From Thermoplasmata archaeon (GTDB lineage: Archaea; Thermoplasmatota; Thermoplasmata; Thermoplasmatales; Thermoplasmataceae), in contig JAKBQO010000103.1 of the NCBI GenBank assembly GCA_021835185.1, forward strand, positions 1-5,697: DNA of 5,697 nucleotides, given 5' to 3'. The notes under the pieces are model-generated. The model had not been told where the DNA came from and did not search any database. It saw only the letters and a program-made list of their open reading frames with translations. Position numbers and translations under genes: made by a program. Shown here one piece after another: positions 1 through 5,570 of the stretch (its first letter is position 1; each line of letters begins with the position of its first letter).

Positions 1-1090
1 ATATTCCTATCGCCCCGCTTACAGCCACCATGGGAATGAACATCATAGTATATTGATAGCCTATCGTATAATATGAGGGGTAAGTAGAAAACATAGAATA
101 AATAATGTAAGGTATAAATGTTAATATGGATGCTGGATACCTTACGAATAAAAATGCAAATCCGCCGAATGCGAAAAATAATAATGTAAGTTTTAAAATA
201 TAATTCTGTACGAGGAGGTGCAGGATAAGTGCAGGATTGGTAAAGGTATCAATAACCAGAGCTGTGGGCCCTACCGACCCACTAACATGTATACGCAATA
301 CTGAGGCTGGTACTCCCGCAATATCACCTTTTAAAATTCCTGCAAGTATAAAATAAGGCCCTAAAATCGCAAGGGAAATAAAAAAATAAATAGAACTTCT
401 GACCGGTGAATGAATACTAGTTATCATAAATGTCCTGTTCAGGAATATTTCAAACAATATTGCCATCAATGCAATTGATACAAAGGTTGAATGGAGCGAT
501 ACTATCAAAGCCAGGAATATGATGTTAAGTATATATTGCTTCTTCATAAATGAATAGATGGCAAGAAAGAAGAAAAGAGGGAGAAAAACCATTAAATGAA
601 AATCAAAAAAAACCGGGCTTTCTGTCAACGGAGACATAATATATGCCATCGATATTATAAATGAGATTGTTGAAGCATTGAGCCATTTTCCTGTTTTAAT
701 AATTTCTATCTTTTGAAGTATTTCTTTAGAAAGCAGATAAAGCACAAGTGTTGAAAATCCTATGGCAAATGACTGTAGTACAATAAGGGTATACGCTGAT
801 GGGAATAAATAGTACGGAATCAATAAGATGAAGAGAATAGGTGAGAAATGCTCGGCAAGGTAACTCCCCGGAACAAGTGCCGAATAGAAAAGATGCCCGG
901 AAATGCCTGAGGACAATGCCTGCATATAAATGCCCATATCCCAGCCGCTCATCTCTACAAGATTAAATGCCATTGATGAATAAACTGTAAAGAGTATTGA
1001 GAATACCAGTGATACAATGAAAATCCACAGAAGGTACGGGTCTTTTTTTAACTTACTGACAATATTTCCAATTAATTTTTCGTGTGACAT
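1..1090 (-). CDS. DUF2079-type polytopic membrane protein, C-terminus cut by window edge
   Basis: The minus strand is open from an ATG at 1090-1088 to the left edge, giving 363 residues with no stop. The protein is very hydrophobic. A short charged N-terminus is followed by a membrane segment at about 20-40, then a loop with W50-D51 in WDMGIY, then HFSP (81-84) just before another helix, FDFH (162-165), further helices, and a YQYT-plus-proline stretch near 345-353. The order of an acidic loop after helix 1, HFSP, FDFH and a late YxYT motif is what I know from the DUF2079 family of archaeal and bacterial membrane proteins. That family resembles GT-C glycosyltransferases that use lipid-linked sugar donors, with the first-loop aspartate as candidate catalytic residue. 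The family function is not established, so a sugar-transfer role is inference. The conserved acidic pair usually found after FDFH is not obvious here (LHSTF at 199-203). It has its own promoter and appears to be transcribed separately from the mer genes. Confidence 0.82.
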   Translation of the reverse strand, partial: MSHEKLIGNIVSKLKKDPYLLWIFIVSLVFSILFTVYSSMAFNLVEMSGWDMGIYMQALSSGISGHLFYSALVPGSYLAEHFSPILFILLIPYYLFPSAYTLIVLQSFAIGFSTLVLYLLSKEILQKIEIIKTGKWLNASTISFIISMAYIMSPLTESPVFFDFHLMVFLPLFFFLAIYSFMKKQYILNIIFLALIVSLHSTFVSIALMAILFEIFLNRTFMITSIHSPVRSSIYFFISLAILGPYFILAGILKGDIAGVPASVLRIHVSGSVGPTALVIDTFTNPALILHLLVQNYILKLTLLFFAFGGFAFLFVRYPASILTFIPYIIYSMFSTYPSYYTIGYQYTMMFIPMVAVSGAIGI

Positions 1091-1113
1091 TTATAACTAG
1101 TTATTAAAAATGT

Positions 1114-1121
1114 TAATATAA
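1114..1121 (-). promoter_or_regulatory. TATA-like box of the DUF2079 gene (leaderless)
   Basis: The minus strand reads TTATATTA, centred about 27 bases before the ATG at 1090. That is the spacing expected when the archaeal transcription start coincides with the start codon. There is no Shine-Dalgarno sequence in front of this ATG, which supports a leaderless mRNA. Confidence 0.6.
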
Positions 1122-1133
1122 GATTTCCCATAA

Positions 1134-1140
1134 CAAAAAA
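1134..1140 (-). terminator. T-run terminator after merA
   Basis: A run of seven T on the minus strand begins about ten bases after the MerA stop codon, followed by GTT. Oligo-T tracts without a strong hairpin are the usual archaeal terminators. It lies between merA and the promoter of the next gene, so the mer transcript probably ends here. Confidence 0.5.
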
Positions 1141-1150
1141 AGTTAGTATA

Positions 1151-2533
1151 TCAATCCATACAGCAGCTCATCTTTGATATATCCCTTATAAATGCCTGGC
1201 CTGTGATTTTAATTGACTCTGCCACAGTAGGGAATACGTGTATAGTGTCTATAAGATCGTCGTAGGTTAAACCATTTTTAATAAGGTATACACCTTCTGT
1301 TATGAATTCAGCTGCCATGGGTGCTATTACATGGATACCAAGAATTTTTTTGTCCTTTCCGGATATTATTTTGGCAATTCCAGTATAACTGTTGAGAATA
1401 TTTGCTTTTACCACATTTTTCAATTCTACTGTGCGTACATCGTATTCTATGTGTTTCTTTTTCAGTTCTGCTTCCGTGTAACCAACTGATGCAACATTTG
1501 GTTCAGTGAAAACTACCCAGGGAACTTCCTGCATATTGATCCTTCTATCCCCTCCAAGAATATTTTCTACAGCTATTACGCCCTCCTTTCCTGCAAGTGT
1601 TTCAAGCTTAAGGGATTGCCTTACACAGTCCCCTGCTGCATATATTTTCGGATTTGTTGTTCTAAAATCGGGGTTAACAACAATACCATTGTCTGCTGTA
1701 ATCCCTCCTGCCCTGAGGTCCAATCCATCGATGTTGGGCATCCTTCCGGTAGCTACAATGATTTCATCGAAATCGCCAAATGTCCCTGTCCATGTAACTA
1801 TATCCTTTTTTCCCTCCTCATTCTTAATTTCATAGAAATTAACTCCAAGGTGGAACACTATACCATTAGATTTTAGAGCAGCCATCAGCTGGCTGTTGAC
1901 ATCATCATCAAACCCTTTCAGTATCCTGTTAGACCTGTTAAATATATGAACTTCTGATCCGAAATTTGAAAAGGCGTATGCCAGTTCAAGTGCCACTTCT
2001 CCGGAACCGATGACAGCTAACTTTCCAGGTAGTTTTCTCATTTTCCACACTGTATCACTGGTATAATAATCTGTCAGCCCCCTGACCTCCGGTATAAATG
2101 TCCTTGAGCCCGTTGCTATAATAAAATTAGTGGCCTTGAGTTCTGTGTTGTTTACCGATATAGTATCATTATCAATGAACTTTGCAAGACCTTCTATCAG
2201 ATCAATATTCTCAAAATTTTTCATTACGCTGGTATATTTAGTCTCCCTTTCTCCGGAAACAAATTGATTCAAGGATTCCATAAATTCTGAAAAATCAAGG
2301 GTCGCAGAAGACGTTATCCCGGCGTATGCCGGACTTTTAGCCTCCTTATAATTCTTTGATGCCTCTATTAAAAACTTTGATGGAACGCAACCAACGTTTA
2401 CACAGGTACCACCTAATTCGCCTGTCCCGATCAAAGCTATTTTCATCTGGTTAGATGTTAATTCGCTTGCTTTTATAGCCGCTGCAAAACCCGCTGCACC
2501 CCAGCCTATAATGGCTAGATCATATTCAGTCAT
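1151..2533 (-). CDS. merA: mercuric reductase MerA, core only (no fused HMA domain)
   Basis: A 460-residue cytoplasmic flavoprotein of the pyridine nucleotide-disulfide oxidoreductase family, predicted to reduce Hg(II) to volatile Hg(0) with NAD(P)H. Visible elements in order: FAD-binding GWGAAG (10-15); redox pair C44/C49 in GGTCVNVGCVPSK; NAD(P)H-binding GSGEVALELA (176-185); second FAD motif IYAAGD (297-302); dimerisation domain; and the C-terminal vicinal pair C457-C458 in SCCMD. That last pair hands Hg(II) to the active site and separates MerA from lipoamide dehydrogenases. The dihydrolipoamide-dehydrogenase catalytic His is Phe434 (HVFPT), while the Glu that follows (E439) is kept. Tyr100 matches the first active-site Tyr of characterised MerA. 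The start is taken as ATG 2533, which has GGAG at 2545-2542 eight bases upstream. An in-frame GTG at 2542 would add three residues but overlaps that site. The length fits a MerA without the N-terminal HMA domain, which here is the preceding overlapping gene. Confidence 0.95.
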   Translation of the reverse strand: MTEYDLAIIGWGAAGFAAAIKASELTSNQMKIALIGTGELGGTCVNVGCVPSKFLIEASKNYKEAKSPAYAGITSSATLDFSEFMESLNQFVSGERETKYTSVMKNFENIDLIEGLAKFIDNDTISVNNTELKATNFIIATGSRTFIPEVRGLTDYYTSDTVWKMRKLPGKLAVIGSGEVALELAYAFSNFGSEVHIFNRSNRILKGFDDDVNSQLMAALKSNGIVFHLGVNFYEIKNEEGKKDIVTWTGTFGDFDEIIVATGRMPNIDGLDLRAGGITADNGIVVNPDFRTTNPKIYAAGDCVRQSLKLETLAGKEGVIAVENILGGDRRINMQEVPWVVFTEPNVASVGYTEAELKKKHIEYDVRTVELKNVVKANILNSYTGIAKIISGKDKKILGIHVIAPMAAEFITEGVYLIKNGLTYDDLIDTIHVFPTVAESIKITGQAFIRDISKMSCCMD

Positions 2534-2756
2534 TTTTAACACTCCTTACCTGTGCCCTGTACTGGCCCTTAAAGACGTCCAGTTTTATGAGATCATTGGA
2601 ATTAGCTGTATCAGTAGCTCTGATATGTGCAATGCCATCTTTAAGCGAAACGGAGACTTCCTTTACACCGTTGAGATTCTTCAAACCGCTGGAAACATGC
2701 TTCGCACAATCGTCGCATGTCATACCATATACCCTCAGTTCAATTGTTTTCGTCAT
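2526..2756 (-). CDS. HMA-domain mercury-binding protein (stand-alone NmerA / MerP-like)
   Basis: A 76-residue soluble protein formed by a single heavy-metal-associated fold. The metal-binding loop GMTCDDC lies at residues 11-17, with C14 and C17 as the thiol pair, followed by the helix AKHVSSGLKNL and the strands NGVKEVSVSL and GIAHIRA. No signal peptide or membrane segment is visible, so it should act in the cytoplasm, unlike periplasmic MerP. The sequence around the loop and the overall length resemble the N-terminal HMA domain of fused MerA proteins. The gene directly precedes merA and its stop overlaps the merA start by 8 bases (2526-2533), so it very likely delivers Hg(II) to the C-terminal cysteines of MerA and shields cell thiols. 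A copper chaperone (CopZ/Atx1 type) is the alternative from the domain alone, but the gene pairing argues for mercury. It starts at ATG 2756 with no ribosome binding site. Confidence 0.9.
   Translation of the reverse strand: MTKTIELRVYGMTCDDCAKHVSSGLKNLNGVKEVSVSLKDGIAHIRATDTANSNDLIKLDVFKGQYRAQVRSVKND
2541..2547 (-). promoter_or_regulatory. Shine-Dalgarno site for merA inside the HMA gene
   Basis: The minus strand reads AAGGAGT within the last codons of the HMA gene, with eight bases between GGAG and the merA ATG at 2533. It decides the merA start in favour of that ATG over the upstream GTG at 2542. It is the only clear ribosome binding site I see in the window, as expected for an internal cistron among leaderless genes. 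Confidence 0.75.
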
Positions 2757-2770
2757 AAGATATTATTACA

Positions 2771-2793
2771 TACTTCTATAAAAATAATAAGTA
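2771..2793. repeat. Short inverted repeat bracketing the mer TATA box
   Basis: TACTT (2771-2775) and AAGTA (2789-2793) are perfect 5-base inverted arms separated by 13 bases, centred on the TATA-like box. A dimeric repressor bound here would block TBP. Arms this short can arise by chance in AT-rich DNA, so an operator role is only a possibility. Confidence 0.3.
2777..2791 (-). promoter_or_regulatory. Probable mer operon promoter (TATA-like box)
   Basis: The minus strand reads CTTATTATTTTTATA. An octamer inside it is centred about 25 bases before the HMA start codon at 2756, consistent with a leaderless transcript carrying both mer genes. The box is AT-rich rather than a strict TATA consensus, so its exact register is uncertain. 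Confidence 0.5.
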
Positions 2794-2831
2794 CTAAAAA
2801 TTTTACTTTGGTTAAAGATTTACATGTATTA

Positions 2832-2846
2832 ATAGTGCAACACTAT
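2832..2846. repeat. Inverted repeat upstream of the mer promoter
   Basis: ATAGTG (2832-2837) and CACTAT (2841-2846) are perfect 6-base inverted arms around the 3-base loop CAA. Looser symmetry may continue outward. It lies about 40-55 bases upstream of the mer TATA box and downstream of the T-runs that follow the glycosyltransferase gene. It could be an operator for a mercury-responsive regulator, or part of a 3' end structure of the upstream transcript. Confidence 0.4.
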
Positions 2847-2855
2847 GTTAAACAT

Positions 2856-2869
2856 AAAAAAATGAAAAA
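2856..2869 (-). terminator. T-run terminator after the glycosyltransferase gene
   Basis: On the minus strand a run of five T (2869-2865) is followed two bases later by a run of seven T (2862-2856), beginning about 17 bases after the stop codon of the glycosyltransferase. This is a typical archaeal oligo-T terminator and separates the glycan genes from the mer operon. Confidence 0.5.
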
Positions 2870-2885
2870 CGGTTTGTTTCTAAAT

Positions 2886-3872
2886 TCAATCTTTAATGGC
2901 CTTATAGGCAAACTTCATAACCAATAATTTCAATCTGCCCGGCAATATAGATATTATATAGTATGCCGATTCATGTAGCAGATCTGCCTTTAAAATTATT
3001 TTTAATTCCGAACGTATAATTTTATATTTTCTCTTCAGTGCCCAGAAATTGTAGGCCAGTTTAAGATTAATTATACGTAATTTCATGTAACTTGAATATG
3101 ACGTATTTTCTAAAAAATTTGAGTAATAGCAGAAAATTCTAATTCCTTCCGAGAAAGCTCTCATGAATGTATTGCGCATTTTAGTCACGGGGGCATTGTA
3201 AGAAGTACTCACGTTATCTGCGTATAACCTGTAATGTGTCAGTACTTTACTATCGAAAAAAAGTGATAGATCAGAGAGCAATGCCATAATCAGTAAAAAT
3301 GTGTCTGGCCTTACATTGAATTCAAAGTTTTTCTGAAAGTTTGTAATAATAGATTTTCTTATACAGATAGAAGTAGCATTAAAATCAGGTCTGATATAGT
3401 TTAATAATTCAATTTTTTTATTAAAATACAGTGTTTTTTCAGAATTTTTAATGTATAACGATACAAACTTAGGTGTTTTATAATTTCTGTTATAGACAGC
3501 ATTGCCTTCCTGGTCTATGGTATCAAAATTATTATGGTAATATCCAAGATCCTCATGCTGGCAGAATAAATTGTATACATAACTTACTTTTTCATCTATA
3601 AATTGATCGTCATCATCGTGAAACATCAAGATTTCTCCCAGAGACTCCTTCACTGCGCATTTAATGTAATCGCTCTGTTTTTTGTGGTCCAATAATGTAA
3701 AAAATCTAATGTTATTGTCTTTTAAAAAATTATCTATTTCTGGATCCTCGTAACTCTTAATTACTAAAATTTCAATATTCTTATCGCCTATATTAACGGC
3801 AATGGACTTAACAATATCTTTAATGAAATTCTTTCTATCATAATCAAATATTACAACAGAGGCATCTACCAT
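2886..3872 (-). CDS. family 2 (GT-A) glycosyltransferase
   Basis: A 328-residue protein starting at ATG 3872. The N-terminus (ASVVIFDYDRKNFIKDIVKSI, broken strand-helix) is the nucleotide-binding start of a GT2 fold, and LGEILMFHDDDDQF places the metal and UDP-sugar binding acidic cluster at D86-D89. A mid-region RPDFNATSIC (161-170) and RPDTFLL (188-194) form the acceptor side. HYRLYADNVST (213-223) matches the tyrosine/asparagine-rich motif that often closes GT2 catalytic domains. The C-terminal 90 residues are basic, helical and partly hydrophobic (about 264-280 and 302-325), suggesting loose membrane association. The protein probably adds a sugar to a lipid-linked glycan on the cytoplasmic face, and the flippase gene just upstream supports this. 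Donor and linkage cannot be read. The gene is notably AT-rich: the line 3421-3480 has 13 G or C in 60. It has its own promoter, so it may be transcribed alone as well as by read-through. Confidence 0.87.
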   Translation of the reverse strand: MVDASVVIFDYDRKNFIKDIVKSIAVNIGDKNIEILVIKSYEDPEIDNFLKDNNIRFFTLLDHKKQSDYIKCAVKESLGEILMFHDDDDQFIDEKVSYVYNLFCQHEDLGYYHNNFDTIDQEGNAVYNRNYKTPKFVSLYIKNSEKTLYFNKKIELLNYIRPDFNATSICIRKSIITNFQKNFEFNVRPDTFLLIMALLSDLSLFFDSKVLTHYRLYADNVSTSYNAPVTKMRNTFMRAFSEGIRIFCYYSNFLENTSYSSYMKLRIINLKLAYNFWALKRKYKIIRSELKIILKADLLHESAYYIISILPGRLKLLVMKFAYKAIKD

Positions 3873-3893
3873 GAAAAGGATATTTGTAGTCTA

Positions 3894-3901
3894 ATTATAA
3901 A
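3894..3901 (-). promoter_or_regulatory. TATA box of the glycosyltransferase gene (leaderless)
   Basis: The minus strand reads TTTATAAT, centred about 25-26 bases before the ATG at 3872, with no Shine-Dalgarno sequence in the intervening bases. This fits a leaderless promoter in the 89-base gap after the flippase gene. No clear T-run terminator is visible at the flippase 3' end. Confidence 0.6.
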
Positions 3902-3961
3902 TATTGCCAATTCAGATATTTTCAGGCTTATGATATATATTATCCGAAAGTCTGTGTAAAA

Positions 3962-5506
3962 TCAGGATGAAATATATTTTAGCATATCCCTCATTTTCCG
4001 GAATCTTTCTGGAATTATAGTGAAGAGGAAATCACGTTCATCTGGCTTTATAACCCTGAAAAGTTTCAGTTCCAGAGTATATATGATTATACCCAGGAAT
4101 ATGTATAAAATTTCCAGGGGTATATTATAACTGAATATACTTTGCAGATAAAATAAAATAGAAAACATGATCAATGAAGACCCCCATATCTTGCCTATAG
4201 TTCTAATATCGTAATTGGAAATATTAAATTTCCTTGCATAGACATATATAACTATAAAGTTAACAATGGTCATGGATGAGTATGCTATGGAAGCACCAAT
4301 AATGGAAAATCTTGGAATCAAAACTATTGAGAATATTAAATTTGTTAAAAGTGCAAGGCCGGATGATAATAAAAATATTCTTGTTTTCCGGACACTTTTT
4401 ATTCCTGAAGCCAGTATCACTGACCCCACAAATAAAGATGTTGCGATCATTATTATAATGATGGGAATGTATGCTATAGTATAATTTTTCCCTGCAAAGT
4501 TATAAAGTGTAATCCTTGACATGGCGGCTATTCCCATTGCAGCCGGAATATATACAAGTGAAGCTATATTAAGCAACATCCTGATACTTCTCTTAAATCC
4601 TCTAATATCATCCAGTGAGAAATAAGATGACAATCTCGGTATCAACATATTAGAAATGGGCATTATGAAAACAGTTGCTGCACTGCTGATAACCAGTGCA
4701 AAGTTGTATATTCCAATAAAAGATAAATTTAGAAAATAAGATACTACTATTCTGTCAAGATAATTTGCACCTGTTGTCATAATTGACGCGAAGAATAGTG
4801 GAAATGAGTAAATAAATAGTGTTTTGAAAGGATCAATGGTTTCAGAATTCAAGGTTCTTTCCAGATGGAGATAAATTCTCAAGACCATAATTATAAAAAT
4901 TACGGCATTTACTAATCCCGCGATGGCTATTCCTATTATTACATAAATTGCCTTTCCGGAATAAAGTAGCAATAGTATTGGAAAGAAATAAGAAAATATA
5001 TTTACAAATATGTAGCTCAATGAATAGGTGCGGTAACGCTTCAATCCAAGAATAATAGATGAAAAAAGGTCCCTGAAGATAAATGCTGAGATGGCTATTC
5101 CTATTAATCTGATGAATTCCACATAAAAGTCTGAATGAAACAGTGTTATTGCAATAAATGGCGATATAAAATATATAATAGTCATTGCTGCAATAGAGGA
5201 AATTATTGCAAATATTCCGATTCTTCGTATCATTGCCCTTACATTTCTATAGTTTCCCCTTGAAATATGGTATGATATAAAATGCTCCAGCCCCTGGGAA
5301 AAACCCAGGACAAAAGCAACTCCAGCAATGTTCATTATAGCATAGAGAAGGGAAATTGAACCTACTAACGTGGTTGAAAGCAAATGTGCTATGAGAAAAT
5401 AAAATACGGTGGACGACAAGAACATTGAAGCTACTGCACCATATTGGAGAGCGACTCCAGAACCGAATGTTTCTTCTTTGTCTGGCAATTTTTTGGATAT
5501 AGTCAA
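3962..5506 (-). CDS. Wzx/RfbX-type polysaccharide-lipid flippase (MOP/MATE superfamily)
   Basis: A 514-residue integral membrane protein with about 14 hydrophobic segments, roughly at 17-40, 48-70, 95-117, 130-152, 163-182, 186-210, 228-247, 260-285, 308-330, 341-365, 376-396, 400-422, 436-456 and 459-481. Both the length and segment count are normal for the family. Family-typical features are NYLDRIVVSYF and IGIYNFA near helices 7-8, the LIPRFSIIGASIAY turn between late helices (about 398-411), and an acidic/basic tail DERDFLFTIIPERFRKM seen in archaeal members. It should flip a lipid-linked oligosaccharide across the cytoplasmic membrane for surface glycan or N-glycan assembly, partnering the glycosyltransferases on each side. 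The only start that keeps helix 1 intact is TTG at 5506-5504. Upstream, in frame, there are only six sense codons before a stop and none is ATG or GTG. The next ATG (5425, residue 28) would delete half of helix 1. Confidence 0.9.
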   Translation of the reverse strand: MTISKKLPDKEETFGSGVALQYGAVASMFLSSTVFYFLIAHLLSTTLVGSISLLYAIMNIAGVAFVLGFSQGLEHFISYHISRGNYRNVRAMIRRIGIFAIISSIAAMTIIYFISPFIAITLFHSDFYVEFIRLIGIAISAFIFRDLFSSIILGLKRYRTYSLSYIFVNIFSYFFPILLLLYSGKAIYVIIGIAIAGLVNAVIFIIMVLRIYLHLERTLNSETIDPFKTLFIYSFPLFFASIMTTGANYLDRIVVSYFLNLSFIGIYNFALVISSAATVFIMPISNMLIPRLSSYFSLDDIRGFKRSIRMLLNIASLVYIPAAMGIAAMSRITLYNFAGKNYTIAYIPIIIIMIATSLFVGSVILASGIKSVRKTRIFLLSSGLALLTNLIFSIVLIPRFSIIGASIAYSSMTIVNFIVIYVYARKFNISNYDIRTIGKIWGSSLIMFSILFYLQSIFSYNIPLEILYIFLGIIIYTLELKLFRVIKPDERDFLFTIIPERFRKMRDMLKYISS

Positions 5507-5541
5507 AGAATTTAAAAAGTTATGTTAATCCTGACTTCAGA

Positions 5542-5560
5542 TTTATATATATTATAATTA
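5542..5560. promoter_or_regulatory. Divergent promoter between flippase and second glycosyltransferase
   Basis: A continuous A/T stretch made of TTTATATA followed by TATTATAATTA sits in the 64-base gap between two divergent starts. Read rightward, TTTATATA (5542-5549) is centred about 25-26 bases before the ATG at 5571, ideal for a leaderless gene. Read leftward, TATATAAA covers the same bases and lies about 39 bases before the TTG at 5506, which would give a leader of roughly a dozen bases. The two promoters therefore overlap or are shared. Confidence 0.6.
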
Positions 5561-5570
5561 TCCTCTTTTT

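Noticed and set aside
1506..1876. Two overlapping plus-strand open frames opposite merA
   Set aside because: Both are antisense to a conserved region of MerA and their translations show composition bias only, with no family features.
1151..2533. Dihydrolipoamide dehydrogenase instead of MerA
   Set aside because: The catalytic His before Pro-Thr is Phe, the C-terminus ends in a vicinal Cys pair, the redox motif is the MerA-type GGTCVNVGCVPSK, and an HMA gene precedes it.
2534..2542. GTG at 2542 as the merA start
   Set aside because: It overlaps the AAGGAGT ribosome site. The ATG at 2533 has ideal spacing and gives the expected start just before the first FAD-binding strand.
2587..2781. Plus-strand open frame of 64 codons opposite the HMA gene
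   Set aside because: It is the antisense shadow of the HMA coding region and has no independent support.
2832..2846. The 6+6 inverted repeat as a bacterial-type intrinsic terminator
   Set aside because: On the minus strand the T-runs come before the hairpin, not after it, and plus-strand use has no gene to terminate.
2511..2927. Plus-strand open frame of 138 codons across the HMA gene and the following gap
   Set aside because: It lies antisense to the well-supported HMA gene, extends into the end of the glycosyltransferase, has no recognisable domain, and has no sensible promoter or ribosome site.
4266..4484. Plus-strand open frame of 72 codons opposite the flippase gene
   Set aside because: It is antisense to transmembrane segments of the flippase, and such frames are common opposite hydrophobic codons.
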